Position numbers and translations under genes: made by a program. From the NCBI RefSeq assembly GCF_000153705.1, contig NZ_DS022272.1:1681839-1745838 (forward strand): a stretch of DNA of 64,000 bases. The letters are read 5' to 3'. Below are positions 35,862-44,038 of this stretch, in pieces. Position 1 is the stretch's first letter. Every line of letters begins with the position of its first letter. The DNA comes from Fulvimarina pelagi HTCC2506. GTDB taxonomy: Bacteria > Pseudomonadota > Alphaproteobacteria > Rhizobiales > Rhizobiaceae. The notes beneath the pieces were generated by a model. It ran no database searches and was not told the origin of the DNA. It saw only the letters and a list, made by a program, of their open reading frames with translations.

Positions 35862-36110
35862 TGGTTTCCGGTGTTCGGTCCATTTCGCCCCAAACGGAGC
35901 GAAAGGATAATAGGGAACACGGAAGGAACGGACGCAGACCGCGCGTTCCCCACCGTGGCCGCCCCCGCGACTGTCAGCGGTGAGCGCCCGTCCAAGAACC
36001 ACTGATTCGCTCATCTTGCGGATCGGGAAGGTGGACGATGCGCATCGACCCGCAAGCCAGGAGACCTGCCGAACGCGAACGACCCATCAACCGCCGTCGG
36101 GTGGACGGCT
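35862..36110 (+). promoter_or_regulatory. Cobalamin (B12) riboswitch controlling cbtB-cbtA
   Basis: All main elements of the adenosylcobalamin class are in order: a GGTGTTCGG stem start (35870-35878), GGGAA near 35913, the GCCCCCGCGACTGT core (35961-35974), CCACTG near 35999, GGGAAGG (36025-36031), and the B12 box AGCCAGGAGACCTGCC (36055-36070). A GCCGTC/GACGGC hairpin (36093-36109) ends a few bases before the GGAG ribosome-binding site of cbtB, so it is the likely expression platform and control is probably translational. High B12 should reduce cobalt uptake. Direct sequence match; function from known riboswitch biology. Confidence 0.93.
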
Positions 36111-36122
36111 TCGGAGAAAGAC

Positions 36123-36308
36123 ATGAAAGCCAATTTCCTGAAGAATCACTCCAGCGCGACAGGCGCTAGGACCAGCGATCTCGTCTCGATCGTGGCAGCG
36201 GCCCTCATCGGGGTCGGCATCATCTGGACGGTCGGTATGGCGCAGGCGGCAACGCTGCATGACGCGGCACATGACGTGCGCCACACCACCGGTTTTCCCT
36301 GCCACTGA
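36123..36308 (+). CDS. cbtB: Cobalt transporter subunit CbtB
   Basis: 61-residue single-span membrane protein. A hydrophobic segment (DLVSIVAAALIGVGIIWTVG) is followed by the C-terminal histidine-rich metal motif HDAAHDVRHTTGFPCH, the hallmark of CbtB, which is thought to bind cobalt at the membrane. Translated from ATG 36123 directly behind the B12 riboswitch, with GGAG six bases upstream. cbtA follows after 13 bases. Confidence 0.9.
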   Translation: MKANFLKNHSSATGARTSDLVSIVAAALIGVGIIWTVGMAQAATLHDAAHDVRHTTGFPCH

Positions 36309-36321
36309 TCGGGAGTCTTCC

Positions 36322-37023
36322 ATGATTAAGCGTATTCTTGCCGGCGCGGTTCTCGCCGGTGCAGGAGCGGGATTTGTCGCGAGCGTCCTTCAAATCGGCT
36401 TCGTGCAGCCTGTCCTACTCCATGCCGAACTCTACGAGACAGGCGAACTCGTCCATTTCGGCTCCTCGTCCTCCGTGCCGGCCGAGCAAGCTGTCGCCCT
36501 GTTCGACCTGTCGCGTGACGCGCTTTCGTTCGCCTTCAACCTTCTGGTCTACACCGGCTACGGTTTGATCCTGGCGGCGGCAATGGCGCTCGCGGAATTG
36601 CGAGGCGCAACGATCACAGCCCGGCAGGGCCTCGTCTGGGGCACTTGCGGTTTTCTGGCCGTTCAATTCGCCCCGGGCTTCTCGCTTGCTCCGGAAGTTC
36701 CGGGCGTCGCCGTGATCGATGTTCAAACGCGACAGCTGTGGTGGACGTTGACAGTGGCGAGCGCCGGCATCGGCATCTGGCTGATCGCCTTCGCGAGAAG
36801 CTGGGCCGGATGGGGTGTCGCGATCATACTGCTGCTCGCGCCGCACATTGTGGGCGCACCGGAGCCGGAATATTTCGCTGGTCCCGCCCCGACCGAACTT
36901 GGCGCGCTCTTCGTCGCACGCGCTTACGGGGTCAGCCTCGTTGCATGGTCCACACTTGGGCTTCTCGCGGCATATTTCCTTGCCGAGCAGAGGATCGAGG
37001 TGCGGAGAGAATTGCCGGTCTAA
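36322..37023 (+). CDS. cbtA: Cobalt transporter subunit CbtA
   Basis: 233-residue integral membrane protein with about six hydrophobic segments, the first being AGAVLAGAGAGFVASVLQI, and the conserved family residues ETGELVHF near 40 and LAPHIVGAPEPEYF near 180. CbtA acts with CbtB in cobalt uptake; it lacks an obvious ATPase partner, and the energy source is not settled. ATG at 36322 has GGGAG six bases upstream. Its last ~92 bases overlap the convergent DUF1636 gene. Confidence 0.9.
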   Translation: MIKRILAGAVLAGAGAGFVASVLQIGFVQPVLLHAELYETGELVHFGSSSSVPAEQAVALFDLSRDALSFAFNLLVYTGYGLILAAAMALAELRGATITARQGLVWGTCGFLAVQFAPGFSLAPEVPGVAVIDVQTRQLWWTLTVASAGIGIWLIAFARSWAGWGVAIILLLAPHIVGAPEPEYFAGPAPTELGALFVARAYGVSLVAWSTLGLLAAYFLAEQRIEVRRELPV

Positions 37024-37417
37024 GGCTAACGCTCAAACAAACGGGATGCGGGGCGGTCAGGCAGAAGCGCAACCGCCCGCATGCACTTGCATCTTCGATA
37101 AAACCACGATCCGCATCGAGCCAAGCTTTGACCGTCGACACCACATCCGCGACATCGTTCGTCGGTTCGAGGTGATTGAAAACATAAGACGCCTGCCCCT
37201 CACCTGTTAGGGCCAGCGAGACCGGTTCCCCGCACGCATTCAGACAGTCCACGGCGACCACGCGGACGCTCTCGCCCAGACACTGTCGGGCGATCTCGCG
37301 CTGGAGGGATTCGGCAAGTACTGCGCCCCTTTCGCCCTGCTCAGACCGGCATGTTGTGCAAACGATAACCGCCGGAAGACCGACATCGACCGGTCGGGCG
37401 CTCACCTCCTCCACCAC
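36932..37417 (-). CDS. DUF1636 family protein, ferredoxin-like metal-binding
   Basis: 161 residues. The core (to about residue 125) has two Cys pairs, VCTTCRSEQGERGA near 19-32 and VDCLNACGEPVSLALTG near 55-71, in a thioredoxin-like [2Fe-2S]-type arrangement, and ends with the family-typical RLRFCLTA. A ~35-residue tail without homology runs antisense into cbtA. DUF1636 genes often accompany cobalt/B12 genes, so a cobalt-related role is plausible but unproven. A GTG at 37417 is chosen because GAGGA is six bases upstream; it overlaps the folK end, so it is translated with folP-folK. Confidence 0.7.
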   Translation of the reverse strand: MVEEVSARPVDVGLPAVIVCTTCRSEQGERGAVLAESLQREIARQCLGESVRVVAVDCLNACGEPVSLALTGEGQASYVFNHLEPTNDVADVVSTVKAWLDADRGFIEDASACGRLRFCLTAPHPVCLSVSLRPAILSAPRSSARQGNMPREAQVWTMQRG

Positions 37418-37902
37418 TCACCGTCCTCGCTGATCGCCCGAATGCCTTCGTCGGCGAGCGCGGCGAGGCGCTCAGTCGCCGTTTCGCCGCCGAGATCGAA
37501 CTCCGGATCGAGATCAGCAAGCGGGCGCAGCACGAAGGCCCGGTCCTTCGCACGCGGATGGGGCAGTTCCAGCCTGTCCTTGGCGATCGTCCGGCGGCCG
37601 TAGTCGATGACATCGAGGTCGAGCGTGCGTGGCCCCCAGCGCTCGCCGCGTTCGCGCCCGTAAACGCGCTCGGTCTGAAGGCAGAGATCGAGGAGGGCAA
37701 TTGGTTCGAGCGCGGTCTCGACCAGCGCGCAGGCATTGATGAAGTCAGGCTGGTCTGTCTTGCCCCAAGGCGGGGTCGAATACAGCCTGGAAACGGAGAG
37801 AACGTCTAAGTCTTCGCGCGCGTCGAACGTCTTCAAGGCCGAAGCCATAGCGGCCGGTACATCGCCCACATTGCCGCCGAGCGCGATGATCGCGGTGGCC
37901 AT
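37402..37902 (-). CDS. folK: 2-amino-4-hydroxy-6-hydroxymethyldihydropteridine diphosphokinase
   Basis: 166-residue folate-pathway kinase (HPPK) that pyrophosphorylates the pterin alcohol with ATP. Family motifs: AIIALGGNVGD at the N-terminus, VSRLYSTPPWG near 38, PDFINACALVET near 52 and the substrate/Mg2+ signature GPRTLDLDVIDYG near 90. The ATG at 37902 lies inside the folP stop region; a GTG at 37908 overlapping the folP stop as GTGA is the alternative start. The product is used by FolP encoded just before it. Confidence 0.93.
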   Translation of the reverse strand: MATAIIALGGNVGDVPAAMASALKTFDAREDLDVLSVSRLYSTPPWGKTDQPDFINACALVETALEPIALLDLCLQTERVYGRERGERWGPRTLDLDVIDYGRRTIAKDRLELPHPRAKDRAFVLRPLADLDPEFDLGGETATERLAALADEGIRAISEDGEWWRR

Positions 37903-37904
37903 TC

Positions 37905-38765
37905 TCACCAGCGCTCACCCTTCATCGCGCGACGCATGGCATCGGCAATGAAGAGCGCATCCCGATTGATTTCGACATCGTGGACGCGAAAGATATCTGC
38001 ACCACGCTCGCGCAAGAGCGCCGTGGTCGCTGCGGTCGCGTAGTCGGGATTGGGCAGTCGGCCTTCAGGATCGGTTCTGACGAAACGCTTGCGGCTTGTG
38101 CCGACAAGAACCGGATAGCCGAGCGGCAGCACTTCATCGAAGCGTGCCATCAGCACCATGTTTTCGGAGCCGTCCTTCTCGAACCCGAAGCCCGGGTCGA
38201 GCACGATGGCCTCTCGCGGCACGCCCGCCTCTACGGCGATTTCGAGGGAGCGTTTCAGGAAGACGAACTGATCCTCGATCACGTCCTCCAACCTGTCGCG
38301 TTCGCGCCCGTTGTGCATAAGGCAGAGCCCGGAGCCGGTTTCGGCCGCGACCTTCGCGATTTCCGGGTCCTTCTGCGCGCCCCAGATGTCGTTGACGATA
38401 TGCGCACCGGCCTTCACCGCCAGCCGCGCGGTTTCGGAGCGGTAGGTGTCGACGGAGATGATGCAGTCGGAGCGGCGCGCCAGTTCCTCGATCACGGGCA
38501 TGATGCGGCGCTGTTCTTCGCTCGCATCCACGGGCGTTGCGCCCGGCCGGGTCGACTCGCCGCCGATATCGACGATGGTCGCGCCTTCTTTCACCATGCG
38601 CAGCGATTCCGCCACCGCAGCTTCGACGCTTGCGTAGCGCCCACCATCGGAGAAACTGTCAGGTGTCGCGTTGAGAACGCCCATGATGCAGGCACGCTCT
38701 CCAAGATCGACATGCCGACCATGGCCCACCTGCCAGCGTCCGCCCCGCGGTTCGATCACTTGCAT
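37905..38765 (-). CDS. folP: Dihydropteroate synthase
   Basis: 286-residue enzyme joining pterin diphosphate to p-aminobenzoate, the sulfonamide target. Signature MGVLNATPDSFSDGG near 28-42 and VDIGGESTRPGATP near 65-78, HIVNDIWGA near 122, DPGFGFEKD near 205, and GTSRKRFV near 235 make the TIM-barrel active site. ATG at 38765 is preceded by a purine-rich GAGCGAGAGAC; the longer frame to 38888 is not needed. folK follows with an overlapping start, then the DUF1636 gene. Confidence 0.95.
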   Translation of the reverse strand: MQVIEPRGGRWQVGHGRHVDLGERACIMGVLNATPDSFSDGGRYASVEAAVAESLRMVKEGATIVDIGGESTRPGATPVDASEEQRRIMPVIEELARRSDCIISVDTYRSETARLAVKAGAHIVNDIWGAQKDPEIAKVAAETGSGLCLMHNGRERDRLEDVIEDQFVFLKRSLEIAVEAGVPREAIVLDPGFGFEKDGSENMVLMARFDEVLPLGYPVLVGTSRKRFVRTDPEGRLPNPDYATAATTALLRERGADIFRVHDVEINRDALFIADAMRRAMKGERW

Positions 38766-38931
38766 GTCTCTCGCTCGCCTCTCGATGGTCGCCTTCGTCT
38801 GAAAACGACTTAGACCCTCGGAGGCAGTGGAGCAATCGGCGGTCCTCGACCGTCGATTCCGATCACGATCAAGCGCATTTGAGAGCATTCTCGCGTTGCT
38901 ACTTGATGTGCTTGGTGCACAAAGATCGAAA

Positions 38932-38958
38932 GTCGGGGAGTTCTTAAAACTCCCCGAC
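38932..38958 (-). terminator. Terminator after the DUF1236 gene
   Basis: A perfect 11-bp stem (38932-38942 with 38948-38958), 5-base loop, followed on the minus strand by TTTCGATCTTTG. It is nine bases past the DUF1236 stop, on the same strand, ahead of folP. T-run is short. Confidence 0.7.
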
Positions 38959-38966
38959 GAAGATAC

Positions 38967-39815
38967 TCATGCTTGGATGACGTAAACGATCTCCAACACC
39001 TGCGGACGAACGATGATTATCGTACCGTCTTCGAGGATGAAGTACTGATATCCCTCGTATTGCGGCACGATCTCGATGATACGCGTAGGCAACGGGTGCA
39101 GCACTACAGTCTCTGGAACACTTGTCCCGACCGACACTTCGAAGTCTATGTCGACGGCCGGTTCGACGTTCTGCTCGACGATCGTCTGCTGAATGGTCGT
39201 GCGCTGTTCGTTGTTAATTTCTACGGAAGTTGATGCAGAAGCTTCCGCGCTCGCGCTTTCGTCAGTCGAAGCTTCAGTTTCGGCTTCGGAAGAGGTTTCG
39301 ACCTCGCTTTCGGTCGAAACTTCGCTCGAAGTAGACGCATCGGTTTCCGATGATGCAGCAGAGCCCTCTGCTGCAGCTCCGCTGTCTTCGGCAGAAGTCG
39401 CTGTGCTCGAGCCACTCTGCTCCGCCCCGGCAGCGGTGGTGCCTTCGGTATCCGACTCCGGAGCATCGGCGCCAGCCGACGTTTCCGCCTCGGGCGTCGC
39501 TGTTACGTCTGCGTCATCACTCGACGCTGCGGAAGCGGGGTCGCTTGCAGTCGCATCGGTCTCCGTCGCAGCTGGAGCGGCGGAAGCGTCCGGCGTGCTC
39601 GAAGAACCCGCCTCCGCACCAGGCGTCGTTGCCGAAGCACCGGCGTTCGCAGGTGTCTCGCTCTTTCCCCCGGCAGGCGGAGTGGTTGCTTCGGATGTCG
39701 ACCCTGCGGCACCCTCTTGTGGCAGCACAGTCTGGCCGTCCTGAGCGTAGGCGGCAGTTCCGCCGGCACTCAAGATGAGAGCGAGAGCGGAAGCGGATAG
39801 AAGTTTGGCGATCAT
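38967..39815 (-). CDS. Exported DUF1236 protein with long acidic low-complexity linker
   Basis: 282 residues: a signal peptide (residues 1-24, LLSASALALILSAGGTAAYA), a ~175-residue low-complexity region rich in Ala, Ser, Thr and Glu, and a C-terminal DUF1236 domain (VDIDFEVSVGTSVPETVVLHPLP then VPQYEGYQYFILEDGTIIIV). The linker is acidic and presumably unfolded, spacing the domain away from the membrane or cell wall. ATG at 39815; AGG lies six bases upstream. The upstream frame to 40256 is antisense-shadow of rpsP. Function unknown. Confidence 0.8.
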   Translation of the reverse strand: MIAKLLSASALALILSAGGTAAYAQDGQTVLPQEGAAGSTSEATTPPAGGKSETPANAGASATTPGAEAGSSSTPDASAAPAATETDATASDPASAASSDDADVTATPEAETSAGADAPESDTEGTTAAGAEQSGSSTATSAEDSGAAAEGSAASSETDASTSSEVSTESEVETSSEAETEASTDESASAEASASTSVEINNEQRTTIQQTIVEQNVEPAVDIDFEVSVGTSVPETVVLHPLPTRIIEIVPQYEGYQYFILEDGTIIIVRPQVLEIVYVIQA

Positions 39816-39940
39816 GAGAAACCTGTGTTCGTTGTAAACCCTTCGGCCACAAATGTTTTTTGCGACAGCTCGGTTCCCGGCGAACGTTTTGGCTTCTTCC
39901 GAAGACGATCGAATTACGCGGTTCGATAGGCGCTCGAAAC

Positions 39941-39968
39941 AAAAAAAGCGGCACCCTGAGGGCGCCGC
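39941..39968 (-). terminator. Intrinsic terminator after rpsP
   Basis: On the minus strand a 9-bp stem with one G-U pair (39968-39960 with 39956-39948), a 3-base loop and seven T (39947-39941). It sits 30 bases past the rpsP stop, so the DUF1236 gene is a separate unit. Confidence 0.85.
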
Positions 39969-39997
39969 TCGATTGGGTCGCGAAAAACGACGACCGC

Positions 39998-40435
39998 TTA
40001 CTCGGCCTTCGCTTCTTCTTCGGCAGGTGCGGCGTCTTCGGCCGGCGCGTTCTTGGCTTCCTCGGCCTCGGCCTTTGCCTTTTCCTCGGCTTCCTTGGCG
40101 TCCGCCTCCCGCTGTTTGCGCTCGGCCTCGCGCTCCTGCGCCTTTTTGCCCGGCTGGGCCTTCTTCGGATTGTTGCGCTCGGGGCGGCTGGCGATGCCGG
40201 CCTGGTCGAGGAAGCGCAGCACGCGGTCGGTCGGCTGGGCGCCTTCCGAAAGCCAATACTTGATGCGCTCTTCGTTAAGCGTCACGCGCTGGCCGTCCTT
40301 CGGCAGCATCGGGTTCCACGCACCGAGCTGCTCGATGAAGCGCCCGTCGCGCGGCGTGCGGGTGTCGGCGGCGACGATATGGTAATAGGGACGCTTCTTC
40401 GAGCCCGCACGGGCGAGACGAATTTTAACTGGCAT
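39998..40435 (-). CDS. rpsP: 30S ribosomal protein S16 with extended tail
   Basis: 145-residue S16. The first ~80 residues are the conserved domain ([20 protein letters not shown] and the [18 protein letters not shown] stretch). The ~60-residue C-terminal tail is rich in Lys, Glu and Ala, alternately basic then acidic, probably helical; E. coli S16 lacks it but rhizobial S16 proteins carry such tails. S16 assists 30S assembly. It follows ffh on the same strand (89 bases). The usual rimM-trmD-rplS genes do not follow. Confidence 0.96.
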   Translation of the reverse strand: MPVKIRLARAGSKKRPYYHIVAADTRTPRDGRFIEQLGAWNPMLPKDGQRVTLNEERIKYWLSEGAQPTDRVLRFLDQAGIASRPERNNPKKAQPGKKAQEREAERKQREADAKEAEEKAKAEAEEAKNAPAEDAAPAEEEAKAE

Positions 40436-40523
40436 TCTACTTTCCTTCTTTCATCGGGCGGAACGCTTCGAGCGGCCGCCGTTCTTTTGGTTCTGTCGTC
40501 AATATGAACCGGCGTGAGGCCGG

Positions 40524-42107
40524 CTATTTCTTCTTCCCCGGCAGACCCGGCAGACCCGGAACGCCGCCCCCGGACCCGGGCAAACCGGGCAGGCCGCCCG
40601 GTCCGCCGATCCCAGGCGGCATGTTCGGCATCCCCGGTGCTCCGCCGCCCTGCTGCATCGCCTTCGCCATCGCCTCGATCTGCTTGGGATCCATCTTGGA
40701 GAGATCGGGCATGCCGCCCATGCCCCCCGGCATGCCACCGCCTAGGCCGCCCATGCCCATCTTGCCGGCAAGGCCGCCCATCATCTGCTTCATCATCCCG
40801 CCTTTGCCCTTCTTCCCCATGGTTTTCATGAGGTCGGCCATCTGGCGGTGCATCTTCAGAAGCTTGTTGATCTCCGCGGAATTGGTGCCGGAACCGGCCG
40901 CGATGCGCTTCTTGCGGCTGTGCTTGAGAATGTCGGGCTGGGAGCGCTCCTTCGGCGTCATCGAGCCGATGATGGCAAGCTGGCGTTTGAGCATCTTGTC
41001 ATCGAGACCAGCCGAAGCCATCTGGTCCTTCATTTTGCCCATGCCGGGCATCAGGCCCATCATGCCGCCCATTCCGCCCATCGTCTGCATCTGGCGGATC
41101 TGATCGGCAAGATCGTTCAAATCGAACTTGCCGGCCTGCATCTTCTTGGCCATCGCCGCGGCCTTTTCCGCGTCGATGTTCTCGGCGGCCTTTTCGACCA
41201 GCGAGACGATATCGCCCATGCCGAGAATGCGGTCGGCGATGCGCGAGGGGTGGAAATCCTCCAGCGCATCCATCTTCTCGCCGACGCCGATCAGCTTGAT
41301 CGGCTTGCCGGTGACCGCACGCATGGAGAGCGCGGCACCGCCGCGCCCGTCGCCGTCGACGCGGGTGAGAACGATGCCGGTAACGCCGACGCGCTCGTCG
41401 AAGGAGCGGGCGAGATTGACCGCGTCCTGACCGGTCAGACTATCGGCGACGAGCAGGATTTCGTGCGGCTTGGTCCGGACCTTGATGTTGGCCATCTCGA
41501 CCATCAGAGGCTCGTCGATGTGGGTGCGGCCCGCCGTATCGAGGATGACGACGTCGTAGCCGCCAAGGCGCGCGGCCTGTTCGGCGCGCACCGCGATCTC
41601 GACCGGGCCCTGCCCCGCGATGATCGGCAGCGTGTCGACTTGCGTCTGCTCGCCGAGAACCTTCAGCTGCTCCTGCGCGGCCGGGCGGCGCGTATCTAGC
41701 GAGGCCATCAGCACCTTCTTGCGCTGCTTGTCCTTCAGCCGCTTGGCGATCTTGCCGGTGGTGGTCGTCTTACCGGAGCCCTGGAGGCCCACCATCATCA
41801 GCGTGACGGGGGCCGGCGCGTTGAGGTCGATCGAGACCCCTTCGGAGCCCAGCGTCTCGATCAGCTCGTCATGGACGATCTTGACGACCATCTGGCCGGG
41901 CTTGATCGATTTCAGGACTTCCGCACCGACGGCCTTGGCCCGAACCCGCTCGGTGAACTCGCGCACCACTTCCAGCGCGACGTCGGCCTCCAACAGAGCA
42001 CGGCGGACCTCGCGCAGGGCTGCGCTCACATCCTTCTCGGAGAGCGCGCCGCGGCCGGTCAGGCCGTTCAGAATGGACCCGAGGCGGTCCTGGAGACTAT
42101 CGAACAT
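40524..42107 (-). CDS. ffh: Signal recognition particle protein Ffh (SRP54)
   Basis: 527-residue SRP GTPase that targets nascent membrane proteins. N domain with LTGRGALSEKDV near 17; G domain with G1 GLQGSGKTTTTGK near 107, DTAGR near 190, TRVDGDGRGG near 248; M domain methionine-rich, with the RNA-binding helices QPDILKHSRKKRIAAGSG near 395. The tail is long and rich in Gly, Met and Pro, forming a flexible end. AAGG lies six bases before the ATG at 42107. rpsP follows downstream. Long structured leader upstream. Confidence 0.97.
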   Translation of the reverse strand: MFDSLQDRLGSILNGLTGRGALSEKDVSAALREVRRALLEADVALEVVREFTERVRAKAVGAEVLKSIKPGQMVVKIVHDELIETLGSEGVSIDLNAPAPVTLMMVGLQGSGKTTTTGKIAKRLKDKQRKKVLMASLDTRRPAAQEQLKVLGEQTQVDTLPIIAGQGPVEIAVRAEQAARLGGYDVVILDTAGRTHIDEPLMVEMANIKVRTKPHEILLVADSLTGQDAVNLARSFDERVGVTGIVLTRVDGDGRGGAALSMRAVTGKPIKLIGVGEKMDALEDFHPSRIADRILGMGDIVSLVEKAAENIDAEKAAAMAKKMQAGKFDLNDLADQIRQMQTMGGMGGMMGLMPGMGKMKDQMASAGLDDKMLKRQLAIIGSMTPKERSQPDILKHSRKKRIAAGSGTNSAEINKLLKMHRQMADLMKTMGKKGKGGMMKQMMGGLAGKMGMGGLGGGMPGGMGGMPDLSKMDPKQIEAMAKAMQQGGGAPGMPNMPPGIGGPGGLPGLPGSGGGVPGLPGLPGKKK

Positions 42108-42205
42108 GGTTCACCTTTTCCCTGGTCGAGAGACACGTCTTCCGACAAGGTGGCGCGTCCGCCTCCGTCTCGCAAACCCGAATGCGATGGGACATGCCCA
42201 TAGCA

Positions 42206-42241
42206 AAACGCCATCCGCGGGCGAAACTCGCTGGCGGATGG
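42206..42241 (-). terminator. Terminator-like hairpin in the ffh leader
   Basis: An 8-bp stem (CCATCCGC at 42211-42218 with GCGGATGG at 42234-42241) encloses an inner GCGA/TCGC stem with a 3-base loop. On the minus strand it is followed by CGTTTTGC. It lies 100 bases before ffh and 75-110 bases after the predicted promoter, so it may end a short RNA or attenuate ffh. Confidence 0.45.
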
Positions 42242-42322
42242 TGACCTCCGGGCGGCTTTTCGACGAAAGGGGCCCGGTCGGCGGATCTGAAAACGACGAT
42301 GAACGCGTGAGATCGGAGACGG

Positions 42323-42351
42323 CTAAAGCACGAGCCAGCTCCGGAAGTCAA
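42323..42351 (-). promoter_or_regulatory. Predicted ffh promoter
   Basis: On the minus strand TTGACT (42351-42346), a 17-base spacer and CTTTAG (42328-42323) match -35/-10 elements. A start near 42316 gives a ~208-base 5' leader. Apart from this promoter and the leader hairpin, the 42108-42482 gap between ffh and the divergent gene shows nothing more. Confidence 0.45.
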
Positions 42352-42482
42352 CCGGAACCCCAAAAGGAACGGGCCGCAAAAAGCGATGAGCGGACTCCCT
42401 GCGGACTTCACGTTTACGTCCAGCCTTCGCGTTCTAGCTGTCCAATGACGAAGGACCGAAGACGTTCGACGACAAGCGAGAC

Positions 42483-43577
42483 GTGATCTTGATAGCTTTG
42501 ACCATTCTGACCGTCCTGGCCGTCATTCTCGGCTTGGCGGCGCTCGTTCCGTTCACACGCATCTCCCACGGCGTGGTGCGAATGTGCGAGTTTCCGCGGC
42601 TGCAGATGGCGGCCATAGCCTTCGTCTGCCTTCTCGCGACACCGGTGCTCGTAACCGATCCGGTCTGGCTCTATCCGCCGCTCTTCACCTTCATCGTGGT
42701 GCTCGCGATCCATGCCTACGCGATCGGCCAGTTCACACCGATCCGCAAGCCGCAGAGCCATGTCTACGACGGCGACGTCGATGGCGATAACGTCGTTTCG
42801 GTCCTGTCTTGCAACGTGAAGATGTCGAACCGTGATTACGAACGCTGTCTTGCCATGGCGCGCCGGGCCGACGCTGACCTCGCCCTTTTCATGGAGACGG
42901 ACGAGGGCTGGGCGGAGGGGCTTTCGCCCCTTAAGCAGACCTATCCGCACGTGATCTCGCGGCCCTACGATAATTCCTACGGCATGATCCTCTATTCGCG
43001 GCTCGAACTCGAGAATGTCGAGGTGAAATTCCTCGCCATGGACAAGGTGCCATGTTTCATCTGCGACGTTCGGCTGAAGAACGGCAGGAGTTTCCGCATC
43101 TACTGCGTCCATCCCGAACCGCCGGTGCCGAATGCGGACTCTTCCGGCCGCGACGCCGAGTTGATCCGTGTCGCCAAGCTCGCGCGCGAGGACAGCAAAC
43201 CCTCGATCGTCTGCGGCGATCTCAACGACGTCGCCTGGTCACACACGACGCGACTATTCCAGCGCCTTTCGCAACTGCTCGATCCTCGAGTCGGGCGCGG
43301 TTTCTACAATACATTCGACGCACGCTATCCGGTGCTCCGCTGGCCGCTCGACCACCTGTTCCACGACGAGCACTTCTCGCTCGTCACAATCCGGCGCTGC
43401 GAGCATATCAAATCCGACCATTTCCCCATCTTCTTCAAGCTTGCTCTTACTTCTTCGCCGACGGTGATTGACGATGTCGAAGCTCCGAATGGCGAGGACC
43501 ATGCGGAAGCGGAAGATATCAAGAAGCAGGCTGACGAACTCGACCGCAAGGCGGTTGGTACGGATTGGGAGAAGTGA
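42483..43577 (+). CDS. Membrane endonuclease/exonuclease/phosphatase (EEP) family protein
   Basis: 364 residues. Two to three N-terminal membrane segments (ALTILTVLAVILGLAALVPF, MAAIAFVCLLATPVLV and PPLFTFIVVLAIHAYA) are followed by an EEP domain with SCNVKMSN near 108, METDEGW near 137 (catalytic Glu region), CGDLNDVAWS near 244 and a DHFPIFF region near 320 that includes the catalytic His. Relatives are membrane-bound phosphodiesterases or phosphatases of unknown substrate. Start is a GTG with a weak site (AAGCGAGAC); no ATG is in frame nearby. C-terminus is charged. Confidence 0.8.
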   Translation: MILIALTILTVLAVILGLAALVPFTRISHGVVRMCEFPRLQMAAIAFVCLLATPVLVTDPVWLYPPLFTFIVVLAIHAYAIGQFTPIRKPQSHVYDGDVDGDNVVSVLSCNVKMSNRDYERCLAMARRADADLALFMETDEGWAEGLSPLKQTYPHVISRPYDNSYGMILYSRLELENVEVKFLAMDKVPCFICDVRLKNGRSFRIYCVHPEPPVPNADSSGRDAELIRVAKLAREDSKPSIVCGDLNDVAWSHTTRLFQRLSQLLDPRVGRGFYNTFDARYPVLRWPLDHLFHDEHFSLVTIRRCEHIKSDHFPIFFKLALTSSPTVIDDVEAPNGEDHAEAEDIKKQADELDRKAVGTDWEK

Positions 43578-43656
43578 TGCGAAGGGCATGTCGAGCAGAT
43601 CGAACCGCTTCTTTGCAGCAGCCGCGTGACTCATCACTCTTGCTGGCAGGCGGTCT

Positions 43657-44004
43657 ATGACGCCTTCTCCCATGGATGAGATCGACACCAGCAAGTTCCG
43701 CGAACGGCTGGAGACAGAGCTCGAAGAACTGACCACACTCTCAGAAGATGCGAGCGAGAACCGCGCTCCGGTGGAGCTTGATCAGCAAAGCGTCGGCCGG
43801 CTTTCGCGCATGGACGCCATGCAGGTGCAGCAGATGGCGCAGGCCGTAGAGCGGCGCCGGCGCGACCGCATTCAGAAGATCCGCCGGGCGCTGGCCCGTA
43901 TCGACGACGGCGATTACGGCTATTGCCACGATTGCGACGAACCGATCGCGCCCGGCCGACTTGAGATCGACCCCGCGGCGCATCTCTGCGTGAACTGCGC
44001 CTGA
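43657..44004 (+). CDS. TraR/DksA family zinc-finger protein
   Basis: 115-residue DksA/TraR-type protein that would bind the RNA polymerase secondary channel. The C4 zinc finger is complete: CHDC near 90-93 and CVNC near 111-114 (with an intervening 17 residues). An N-terminal coiled-coil (FRERLETELEELTTLSED) and a long helix RRRRDRIQKIRRALARIDDGDYGYC lead into it. Shorter than E. coli DksA (151), so it belongs to the short TraR-like group. Convergent with the MFS gene. Confidence 0.9.
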   Translation: MTPSPMDEIDTSKFRERLETELEELTTLSEDASENRAPVELDQQSVGRLSRMDAMQVQQMAQAVERRRRDRIQKIRRALARIDDGDYGYCHDCDEPIAPGRLEIDPAAHLCVNCA

Positions 44005-44038
44005 GGCTTCAGATTCCCGGCCTCGAACGTTTCGGCGC

